Under the pieces are notes generated by a model. The model was not told the DNA's origin. It saw only the letters and a list, made by a program, of their open reading frames with translations, and searched no databases. Made by a program: the position numbers and the translations under genes. This document shows, piece after piece, positions 8,350 to 15,243 of a DNA stretch of 64,000 nucleotides. Source of the DNA: Clostridiales bacterium (lineage in GTDB: Bacteria > Bacillota > Clostridia > Christensenellales > Aristaeellaceae); NCBI GenBank assembly GCA_004555155.1, contig SFJH01000002.1, positions 69,621 to 133,620 of the forward strand. The letters are read 5' to 3'. The first letter of the stretch is position 1. The number at the start of each line of letters is the position of its first letter.

Positions 8350-10536
8350 TCAATCCCTGCGGGGACCGCGGGAACGTCCGCCACGGTCGCCGCCGCGGCC
8401 GCCGCGATCGCCGTCACGGCGCGGGGGACGGCGCACGGGCATGGATTCATCGTCGTACACGATGTCGTTGCGCACCAGGTTGATGCGGCCCTGGGCGTCG
8501 ATCTCGGCCACGCGGCACTCCAGCGTATCGCCGATGTTGACCACATCCTCCACCTTCTCCACGCGCTTGTTGTCCAGCTTGGAGATGTGGATCATGCCGT
8601 CCTTGCCGGGAGCATACTCGACGAACGCGCCGAAGGTCATGATGCGGGCGACCTTGCCGGTGAACACATCGCCCACCTGCAGATCCTTGGCAATGCCTTC
8701 GATGATGGAGCGGGCGCGCTTGGCGGCCTCGGCATCCTCGGTGGCAATGAACACGCTGCCGTCGTCCTCGATGTCGATCTTCACGCCGGTCTCCTCGATG
8801 ATCTTGTTGATGGTCTTGCCGCGGGGGCCGACGACCTCGCCGATCTTCTCGGGGTTGATCATGAAGTGGACGATCTTGGGCGCGTGCTTGGACAGCTCCG
8901 CGCGCGGCGCGGGCAGCACCTCGAGCATCTTGCCCAGGATGTGCATGCGGCCGTCATAGGCCTGGGCCAGCGCCTGGCGCAGAATGGCCTCGTCGATGCC
9001 CTTGATCTTGATGTCCATCTGAATGGCGGTGATGCCCTTGGAGGTACCGGCGACCTTGAAGTCCATATCGCCCAGGAAGTCCTCGAGGCCCTGGATATCG
9101 GTCAGCACGGCCACCTTGCCGGTGTTCTCAACGTCCTTGATCAGGCCCATGGCGACGCCGGCCACGGGGCGCTTGATCGGCACGCCCGCGTCCATCAGCG
9201 CCAGCGTGGAACCGCAGACGGAGGCCTGGGAGGTGGAGCCGTTGGAGGACATGACCTCGGAGACCAGGCGCAGGCAGTAGGGGAACTCCTCGACAGAGGG
9301 GATCATGGGTTCCAGCGCGCGCTCAGCCAGCGCGCCGTGGCCGATCTCGCGGCGGCCGGGGGTGCGGATGGGCTTCGCCTCGCCGGTGGAATAGCCCGGG
9401 AAGTTGTAGTGGTGCATATAGCGCTTGCTGTCCTCGGTGCCGATGCCGTCGATGATCTGCTTCTCGGACATCGGGGCCAGCGTCGCAACGGTCATGACCT
9501 GGGTCTGGCCGCGGGTGAACACGCCGGAGCCGTGGGGACGGGGCAGCACGCCGACCTCGCACCAGATGGGGCGAACCTCAGTCAGCTTGCGGCCGTCGGG
9601 ACGCACGCCGTTGTCGATGATGTGGCGGCGCATGATCTCCTTCTGGATGGCGTACAGCGCGTCGCCAACCTCGACCTCGCGGCCTTCAAACTGCTCGGCG
9701 AAGTGCTCGGCGACGTCGGCCTTGACCTGCTCCTCGCGGGCATTGCGCTCCGCGCGGTCGAAGGTCTCAAACATCCACTCGACCTTGCTGTACGCATACT
9801 CGCGCACGGCGGCCTTCACGTCGTCGCCCGGCAGCTGAAGCGGGAACTCCTTCTTCTCCTTGCCGATCTCGGCGACGATGCCGTTGATGAAGGAGACGAT
9901 CTTCTTGATCTCCTCGTGAGCGAACAGGATGGCGCCGAGCATGACCTCCTCGGAGACCTCCTTCGCGCCGGCCTCGACCATCAGCACGGCCTCGGAGGTG
10001 CCGGCCACGGTCAGGTTCATCAGGGAGACCTTGCGCTGCTCGACGGTGGGGTTGACGATGTACTCGCCGTCCACGTAGCCGATGTTCACCGCGCCGATGG
10101 GGCCCGCCCACGGAATCTGGGAGGTGGCCAGCGCGGCGGACGCGCCGATCATCGCGGGGATGTCGGGGATATTGTCCTGGTCAACGGACATGACGGTGGC
10201 GACCACCGCGACGTCGTGACGCATTCCCTTGGGGAACAGGGGGCGCAGCGGACGGTCGATCAGGCGAGAGGTCAGGATGGCCTTCTCCGCGGGACGGCCT
10301 TCGCGGCGGTTCCAGGAGCCGGGAATGTGGCCGACGGAATAGAGTTTTTCTTCAAAGTCCACGCTCAGCGGGAAGAAATCGATGCCCGGGCGCGGGGAAT
10401 CGGCGACGGTGGCCGTCACCAGAACGCAGGTCTCGCCGTAGCGGACGAAAGTCGAGCCGCTGGCCTGTTCGGCGTACTTGCCGAATTCCAGCGTGAGCGG
10501 GCGGCCGCCCAGCTCCATGGTATAGCTCTTGAACAT
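8350..10536 (-). CDS. pnp: Polyribonucleotide nucleotidyltransferase (PNPase)
   Basis: PNPase degrades RNA 3' to 5' using phosphate. The 728-residue protein has two RNase PH domains (for example FFPLSVDFEEKLYSVG and RPDGRKLTEVRPI), then a KH domain with IGEVVGPRGKTINKIIEETG near residue 560 and an S1 domain near 620-690. The tail is Arg/Gly/Asp rich (GDRGGRGGDRGGRSRGPRRD), an extension that may bind RNA. AAGGAGG precedes ATG 10536. The gene follows rpsO by 236 bp and precedes the M16 peptidase. Confidence 0.97.
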   Translation of the reverse strand: MFKSYTMELGGRPLTLEFGKYAEQASGSTFVRYGETCVLVTATVADSPRPGIDFFPLSVDFEEKLYSVGHIPGSWNRREGRPAEKAILTSRLIDRPLRPLFPKGMRHDVAVVATVMSVDQDNIPDIPAMIGASAALATSQIPWAGPIGAVNIGYVDGEYIVNPTVEQRKVSLMNLTVAGTSEAVLMVEAGAKEVSEEVMLGAILFAHEEIKKIVSFINGIVAEIGKEKKEFPLQLPGDDVKAAVREYAYSKVEWMFETFDRAERNAREEQVKADVAEHFAEQFEGREVEVGDALYAIQKEIMRRHIIDNGVRPDGRKLTEVRPIWCEVGVLPRPHGSGVFTRGQTQVMTVATLAPMSEKQIIDGIGTEDSKRYMHHYNFPGYSTGEAKPIRTPGRREIGHGALAERALEPMIPSVEEFPYCLRLVSEVMSSNGSTSQASVCGSTLALMDAGVPIKRPVAGVAMGLIKDVENTGKVAVLTDIQGLEDFLGDMDFKVAGTSKGITAIQMDIKIKGIDEAILRQALAQAYDGRMHILGKMLEVLPAPRAELSKHAPKIVHFMINPEKIGEVVGPRGKTINKIIEETGVKIDIEDDGSVFIATEDAEAAKRARSIIEGIAKDLQVGDVFTGKVARIMTFGAFVEYAPGKDGMIHISKLDNKRVEKVEDVVNIGDTLECRVAEIDAQGRINLVRNDIVYDDESMPVRRPPRRDGDRGGRGGDRGGRSRGPRRD

Positions 10537-10704
10537 TTTGGGCCCTCCTTATGGGTTCTCATCTATGATCTATCCATTGAAACCGATTCAAGCGGGGCTT
10601 GTCCCCGATTCATCTGCGCACAGACGCACGCCTGCGGAACCATCTTCCGCATCCTAGCGTCCGCGCGCAGCGCATTCCACCCCACCCCGAAGGCGGAATT
10701 CAGT

Positions 10705-10743
10705 AAAACGCCGCCGCTCCGGAACCGGCCCGGGCGACGGCGA
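10705..10743 (-). terminator. Imperfect hairpin with U-run between rpsO and pnp
   Basis: On the minus strand a GC-rich stem of about 12 bp with one bulge (10709-10743) is followed by TTTT (10705-10708), 30 bp after the rpsO stop. It probably terminates part of the rpsO transcription. The remaining 165 bp before pnp hold a small GGGG/CCCC hairpin near 10592-10605 but no clear second promoter. Confidence 0.5.
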
Positions 10744-10772
10744 TGAACACCTTTCGCGTCTGGCTCCGGCCC

Positions 10773-11033
10773 TTACTTGCGCAGGCCGAGCTTGGCGATC
10801 AGTGCACGATAGGCTTCGATATCGGTGCTCTTCAGATAGTCGAGCAGACCACGGCGCTGACCAACCATCAGCAGCAGGCCGCGGCGGGAGTGGTGGTCCT
10901 TCTTGTGCACCTTCAGGTGCTCGTTGAGGTGGTTGATGCGAGCGGTCAGCAGCGCGATCTGAACCTCAGGGGAACCGGTGTCGCCCTCGTGACGGGCATA
11001 AGTTTCCATGATTTCCTTCTTGTTGATTTCCAT
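10773..11033 (-). CDS. rpsO: 30S ribosomal protein S15
   Basis: An 86-residue S15, which binds the three-way junction of 16S rRNA during 30S assembly. It has the family strings GDTGSPEVQIALLTARI and HKKDHHSRRGLL. ATG 11033 is chosen because GGAGG lies about ten bases upstream; the longer frame starting at 11063 runs through that site. It has its own SigA-type promoter and precedes pnp, the classic arrangement. Confidence 0.97.
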   Translation of the reverse strand: MEINKKEIMETYARHEGDTGSPEVQIALLTARINHLNEHLKVHKKDHHSRRGLLLMVGQRRGLLDYLKSTDIEAYRALIAKLGLRK

Positions 11034-11137
11034 TGTGAGTATCCTCCTCTTTCCTTTTCCCATCCGCCAAGTAAGCCGTCGGAGTGCTCGGCAAACTGAG
11101 CGGGCGGTGTCGGCAACTCTATTTTGCCACGTCTTCT

Positions 11138-11166
11138 ATTTTACCATACCCGGCTCCATTTGTAAA
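11138..11166 (-). promoter_or_regulatory. SigA-type promoter of rpsO-pnp
   Basis: TTTACA (11161-11166) and TAAAAT (11138-11143) on the minus strand are separated by 17 bp. The predicted leader before rpsO is about 95 bases. This makes rpsO-pnp independent of the upstream rimP-Nudix operon. Confidence 0.7.
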
Positions 11167-11198
11167 CGCCCAATCCCCATATTTCCCAAAACTTATCA

Positions 11199-11235
11199 GT
11201 CGGCAAGTCGGCAGGTCGGCAGTGCCGACTGCCGG
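11199..11235. repeat. Cluster of GTCGGCA repeats forming a hairpin
   Basis: Three direct copies of GTCGGCA (from 11199, 11207 and 11215) are followed by the reverse copy TGCCGAC (11223-11229), so several alternative stems can form. It is in the 425-bp gene-free stretch 11034-11458 between the Nudix genes and rpsO. On the minus strand it is followed by GTTTTGG and could act as a weak terminator for the Nudix operon. Confidence 0.45.
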
Positions 11236-11327
11236 TTGCTGCCGCGTTTGGTTGACGGATTCTTCGCCGCTATGGCAGCGGCTTGAATCCTGCGCTGCGT
11301 TTCTGGCACAGCGTCTTTCAAACCGAC

Positions 11328-11362
11328 GACCTTGACCGGCATAGATCCGACCGGTCAAGGTC
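11328..11362. repeat. Perfect 12-bp inverted repeat downstream of the Nudix genes
   Basis: GACCTTGACCGG (11328-11339) and its exact complement (11351-11362) flank an 11-base spacer about 100 bp after the Nudix stop at 11459. No U-run follows on either strand. Apart from this, the GTCGGCA cluster and the rpsO promoter, I see nothing coding in 11034-11458. Confidence 0.55.
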
Positions 11363-11458
11363 TGCCTTTGTCCGCCTGGCATCGGCAGGCTGTCAGATGC
11401 GAAATGAGGTTTGGAAAAGTAAGAATGAATTGGCAACAGAGAGTGCTTGTGATGAGAA

Positions 11459-11902
11459 TCAGAGCAGGCGGTTGCCATCCGGACTTTCGTAGAGCTCGCA
11501 GAGCGTATCATTCTCGAAAATTTCCAGCATATCGGCAAAATGCTTCACGCATCTGCGCTTCAGCAACCCCTCTCTGGGAACCCACATGGCGCGGCCCTCG
11601 TCCGAGGATCGCAGTTCGCCCTCCCATTGATCGGCACGGAAGTAGATCACAACATAGCGGCTGCCGTCCTCAATGTGAAATTGCTGCAGGCCGCAGATGA
11701 TGGGATTGAGAATGGACAGCCCCGTTTCCTCCCAAACCTCCCGTTTGATCGCGTCGACAAAGGCTTCCCGCTCCTCGACATGACCGCCGGGAAGGGTGAT
11801 GCCCGGCCAATGGGGATCGCTGCGGTCCTGCACCAGTATGTTGCCCTTGCCGTCCGTGACCATGCACATCACGGCCAGGCCGGTCGGTCTGACGTTGGCC
11901 AT
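11459..11902 (-). CDS. Nudix hydrolase, MutT-like (copy 1)
   Basis: A 147-residue Nudix protein with the full box GGHVEEREAFVDAI followed by REVWEETGL near residues 39-62. Such enzymes hydrolyse nucleoside diphosphates linked to X, often oxidised dNTPs. It shares its layout with the neighbouring copy (MCMV-DG-GN-L-Q-R-DP-WPG at the N-terminus), so the two look like tandem paralogues. The gap between them is 25 bp. The specificity is not readable from sequence. Confidence 0.88.
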   Translation of the reverse strand: MANVRPTGLAVMCMVTDGKGNILVQDRSDPHWPGITLPGGHVEEREAFVDAIKREVWEETGLSILNPIICGLQQFHIEDGSRYVVIYFRADQWEGELRSSDEGRAMWVPREGLLKRRCVKHFADMLEIFENDTLCELYESPDGNRLL

Positions 11903-11927
11903 ATGTATTTTCCTCTCCCAGCTTCAA

Positions 11928-12359
11928 TCAGAAAAAGTGCGCTTCCCCATCGTAGAAGATTTCCGAAACTGCGTCGTCCTCGAAGACCTTCAGCATCAGT
12001 TCAAAGCCCGGCGCGCATTCACGCACGTCCAGGCTCTTTCGGGAAACCCAGAGCGCTTCACCCTCCGCGGACGAATGCAGTTCGCCGGCATACTCATTCG
12101 CACGAAAGAGCAGCACGATGTATCGACTGCCCTCCTCCGTATAAAACTGCTTGACGCCGCACAGCACCGGATGCCGGATCGTCAATCCCGTCTCCTCGCG
12201 CACCTCGCGAATCACGGAATCCACAAAGGACTCGCCGGGTTCCACATGTCCTCCCGGGAACACCAGTCCTGGCCAATTCGGATCAAGCCTGCGCTGCATC
12301 AGCACATTTCCGCACCCGTCCGATACCATGCACATGTTCGTCAGTATGACCTGCTCCAT
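11928..12359 (-). CDS. Nudix hydrolase, MutT-like (copy 2)
   Basis: A 143-residue protein with Nudix box GGHVEPGESFVDSV followed by REVREETGL. ATG 12359 is preferred on alignment with copy 1; an in-frame ATG at 12386 would overlap ribF by 20 bp. It lies 7 bp after the ribF stop, so it belongs to the end of the long rimP-to-ribF operon. Both Nudix genes intervene between ribF and rpsO, which are adjacent in many Firmicutes. Confidence 0.88.
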   Translation of the reverse strand: MEQVILTNMCMVSDGCGNVLMQRRLDPNWPGLVFPGGHVEPGESFVDSVIREVREETGLTIRHPVLCGVKQFYTEEGSRYIVLLFRANEYAGELHSSAEGEALWVSRKSLDVRECAPGFELMLKVFEDDAVSEIFYDGEAHFF

Positions 12360-12366
12360 CGAGTCT

Positions 12367-12936
12367 TCACGTCCTTCCCTCATCATCCAGCTGCAGCAGC
12401 GTTTCAGCCTGCGCCTTCAGGCCCTTTCGCAGCAGCGCGCGGATGCGGGTGGAGGAGATCATGCCCTCCGCGTCCGCCACCGGCTCCACGATCTTCGCGC
12501 GATAGCCGTACTTGGTCGCCAGCAGCTTGACCATCTGGGCATTGCCGCGCCCCTCGCGACCAAAGGTATAGTTTTCGCCGATGACGACGGCCCTTGCGCG
12601 CAGGCCGTCCACCAGCAATTCCAGATAGTCCTCGGGCAGCATATCGGCAAATTCCCGGGTAAACGGCTTCACCAGCGCGACGTCCGCGCCCAGGCGCTCG
12701 AACTTCCTGAGGTTTTCCTCCAGCGACAGCACCGGCTCGGGTGCACGTTCCGGACAGAGCAGCGAGAGCGGATGGCGATCGAAGGTGCACACGATGCTCT
12801 GCGCATCCATCTCCTTCGCCAGTTTCACCGCCGTGCGGATCAGCCTTTGATGTCCGATGTGCACGCCGTCGAACATGCCCAGCGCTACCACGGAGGCGCG
12901 CCCTGAAAACGCTTCCTCGGAGTGGATCACAATCAT
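12367..12936 (-). CDS. ribF: RibF-type FAD synthetase lacking the riboflavin kinase domain
   Basis: The 189-residue product contains only the FMN adenylyltransferase half of RibF: GMFDGVHIGHQRL near residue 20 (the HIGH-type nucleotidyltransferase motif), FDRHP near 55, and ISSTRIRALLRKG near 165. Normal RibF has about 310 residues, with a C-terminal flavokinase domain that starts just after this last motif. Here the protein stops about 17 residues later at a clean TGA, followed immediately by the Nudix gene. The start ATG overlaps the truB stop as ATGA, implying coupling. FMN must therefore be made by another kinase. Confidence 0.88.
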   Translation of the reverse strand: MIVIHSEEAFSGRASVVALGMFDGVHIGHQRLIRTAVKLAKEMDAQSIVCTFDRHPLSLLCPERAPEPVLSLEENLRKFERLGADVALVKPFTREFADMLPEDYLELLVDGLRARAVVIGENYTFGREGRGNAQMVKLLATKYGYRAKIVEPVADAEGMISSTRIRALLRKGLKAQAETLLQLDDEGRT

Positions 12937-13835
12937 GGCTTCACCTCCAGCATCATGCAGCGAAAGCGCACGGAACCGTCCGGCTCCGGCTTGCCGATGC
13001 CCGCAAATTCGCCGCTGAGGTAAATGCGCACAGCTTCGGTCTCCGCCGGGACAGGCGCGTTCAGCCAGCACTGCTTGAGCGGATTGCCATTGATCACCGC
13101 ATGGCGCGCGCTCTCCCCCACATGAACCGCCGGCAGATGGCCCAGCGGCGCGTCCAGCGGAATCAGCGCTTCCTCCAGCCCGCCTGTCCTGCTGAGGCCG
13201 TCAATCTGCTCGCGGGTCAATGCATCTTCAATCCTGAAAATGCCCGCGGCGGTGCGTTCCAGCGACGCCATGTGTGCGCCGCAGCCCAGCGCACGGCCGA
13301 TGTCGTGGCAGAGCGTGCGAATGTACACGCCCTTGCCGCAGTCCACGCGAATCCTGTAGCGATTCTCGCCCGTGCGCTCCAGATATTCCACCGCATCCAC
13401 CCGGCACTTTCGGGGCTCCAGCTCGACGGTCTCTCCCTTGCGCGCCAGCTGATACATGCGCTTGCCGTCGCGTTTGATGGCCGAATACATCGGCGGGATC
13501 TGCTCGATCTCGCCGACAAACCGGGGCAGCACGGCCCTCAGTTCACGCTCCCCCACATCCACCGCATGCTCGGCGACGATCTGGCCCGTGGCGTCCTGAG
13601 TGTCCGTCTCCTGTCCGAGCTGAATCTCGGCGACATAGGTCTTTTTCTTGTCGATGATGTAGTCGAACAGCCGCGTCGCGCGCCCGATGCACAACGGCAG
13701 CACGCCGGACGCCTCGGGATCGAGGGTGCCGCCGTGACCAATGGCCGTGCCCCGGGGCAGTCGCTTGCGGACAAACACGACCAGATTGGACGAGGTCGTG
13801 CCCGTGGGCTTGTTCGCAATCAAAAAGCCGTTCAT
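12933..13835 (-). CDS. truB: tRNA pseudouridine(55) synthase TruB
   Basis: TruB makes pseudouridine 55 in the T-loop of tRNAs. The 300-residue product has the family N-terminus MNGFLIANKPTGTTSS, the catalytic motif HGGTLDPEASGVLP with Asp near residue 40, and the conserved Y-A-K-R stretch PPMYSAIKRDGKRMYQLAR. The start is set at 13835 by family alignment; an ATG at 13853 directly abuts the nrnA stop and has no ribosome-binding site. It overlaps ribF by four bases. Confidence 0.95.
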   Translation of the reverse strand: MNGFLIANKPTGTTSSNLVVFVRKRLPRGTAIGHGGTLDPEASGVLPLCIGRATRLFDYIIDKKKTYVAEIQLGQETDTQDATGQIVAEHAVDVGERELRAVLPRFVGEIEQIPPMYSAIKRDGKRMYQLARKGETVELEPRKCRVDAVEYLERTGENRYRIRVDCGKGVYIRTLCHDIGRALGCGAHMASLERTAAGIFRIEDALTREQIDGLSRTGGLEEALIPLDAPLGHLPAVHVGESARHAVINGNPLKQCWLNAPVPAETEAVRIYLSGEFAGIGKPEPDGSVRFRCMMLEVKP

Positions 13836-13853
13836 AGCATCATTCCATTTCAT

Positions 13854-14828
13854 TCAGTGATTGTTCAGGGCGATCTGCGCGCGGCCGAGCACCTGCTTCA
13901 GCGCCTCTTCCATGGACATGTTCAGCGTACAGCCCGCCGCCAGGGAATGCCCGCCGCCGCCGAAGGGCCTGGCCACGTTTTCCGCCACATCCAGCCATTC
14001 CTTGGCGCGCAGGGAAAACTTGGTCGCGCCATCGCGCTCCTCGGCGAGCGCTGCGAACTCCACGCCCTCGATCTCCAGCAGATAGTTGACGATGCCCTCG
14101 TTGTCCTCGCGCAGCGCGCCGCAGTCCGCAAGCATCTGCTCCGTCAGGCGCGCCCACGCCATCCTTCCGTCCGGGCTGACCTCCAGCCCCGCCAGCACCA
14201 CGCCCATCAGCTTTGTCCGGGCGCGGGAGCGGGTATACCAGAGCTGCCGCGTACACCAGGCGATGTCCACGCCAGCCTCCAGCAGCCGCGCGGCAGCGCG
14301 CATGGTCTCCGGAGACGTGCCGGAAAAGCGGAAGTGACCGCTGTCCGTGGAGATCGCGACAAACAGCCAGGTGGCCATGTCCTTCGTCAGCGTCACGCCC
14401 AGCGCGTCGATCAGCGCCAGCACAAGCTGACCCGTGGCGATGCAGTCCCCGTCCACGTGGCAGATCTCCCCGAAGCCCTCGTTCGTGCCGTGATGATCCA
14501 GCACCGCATGGGCTTCGCACGCCTCATACAGCGCAGCCGCGTCGCCCAGCCGCTGCGGCTCGGAGACGTCCAGCGCAAAGGCTGTCTTCGGCGCAAAGGG
14601 CAGCGCGTCCTGCGGCGCGACGATCTCCGCCGCGCGCGGAAAGCACCCGTACATCCTCGCCACGCCGCCGGGCAGGCAGACGAATGCGCGCTTGCCCAGG
14701 GCATGCAGTGCGAGCGCCGCAGCCATGCAGGAACCGGTCGCATCGCCGTCGGGATGCACATGCCCGATCAACACATAATCGTCGTGCGCCTTCAGCCAGT
14801 CGGCCAGTGCTTTAATTGTCGCCTGCAT
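13854..14828 (-). CDS. nrnA: Bifunctional oligoribonuclease/pAp phosphatase NrnA (DHH family)
   Basis: NrnA degrades nano-RNAs and 3'-phosphoadenosine 5'-phosphate. The 324-residue protein has the DHH-family metal motifs HVHPDGDATGS near residue 23, LDVSEP near 88, the LDHHGT motif near 110, and the C-terminal DHHA1 motif FGGGGHSLAAGC near 292. ATG 14828 is preferred because GGAAGG is eight bases upstream; another ATG lies at 14834. It overlaps the 3' end of rbfA by 17 bp, so translation is probably coupled. Confidence 0.92.
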   Translation of the reverse strand: MQATIKALADWLKAHDDYVLIGHVHPDGDATGSCMAAALALHALGKRAFVCLPGGVARMYGCFPRAAEIVAPQDALPFAPKTAFALDVSEPQRLGDAAALYEACEAHAVLDHHGTNEGFGEICHVDGDCIATGQLVLALIDALGVTLTKDMATWLFVAISTDSGHFRFSGTSPETMRAAARLLEAGVDIAWCTRQLWYTRSRARTKLMGVVLAGLEVSPDGRMAWARLTEQMLADCGALREDNEGIVNYLLEIEGVEFAALAEERDGATKFSLRAKEWLDVAENVARPFGGGGHSLAAGCTLNMSMEEALKQVLGRAQIALNNH

Positions 14829-15177
14829 CCCCATGACCTTCCTGCTCCTTCAGAATCTGATTGATCTTCGCGGCGTACTCGATGTTGGTGTCCAGCTCGA
14901 AGAGAATCTCCGGCACATAGCGCAGATCGATTCTGCGCCCCAGCTCGCGGCGAACAAAGCCCGCCGCGCGGGTCAGCGCTTCCATCATGCCCTTGCGGCG
15001 ATCGCTCTCCAGAATCGAAATGCGCACCTTGCAATAGCGCAGGTCGCGGGTCACCTCGCAGCGGACGATGGACCAGGTGCCGCCGATGCGGGGATCATTC
15101 AGTTCATCGCGGATGATGGCGTCAATGGCCTTCTGGGCCTCCTGGGAAATGCGGTCAATGCGATCAAAAGATGCCAT
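14812..15177 (-). CDS. rbfA: 30S ribosome-binding factor RbfA
   Basis: RbfA is a KH-like late 30S assembly factor. The 121-residue protein has typical strings: RISQEAQKAIDAIIRDELNDPRI at the N-terminus (written here as its start RISQEAQ and end LNDPRI), VTRDLRYCKVRISIL in the middle, and LRYVPEILFELDTNIEYAAKI near the C-terminus (start LRYVPEI, end AAKI). GGAGG precedes the ATG. It follows infB by 66 bp, the universal order. Confidence 0.94.
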   Translation of the reverse strand: MASFDRIDRISQEAQKAIDAIIRDELNDPRIGGTWSIVRCEVTRDLRYCKVRISILESDRRKGMMEALTRAAGFVRRELGRRIDLRYVPEILFELDTNIEYAAKINQILKEQEGHGDAGDN

Positions 15178-15243
15178 AGTTTCCTCCTGTCAAAACGCGG
15201 ATAACGGGCGTTCAACGAACGCCCGTTATGTTATGCGATATGC

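Noticed and set aside
11119..11538. A 139-codon minus-strand frame in the rpsO upstream gap
   Set aside because: It overlaps the Nudix gene out of frame, contains the repeat structures and has no recognisable composition or start site.
12367..12400. A frameshift hiding the RibF kinase domain
   Set aside because: No flavokinase sequence (GRxLGFPTAN-type) is found in any frame downstream, and the Nudix gene begins within 7 bp.
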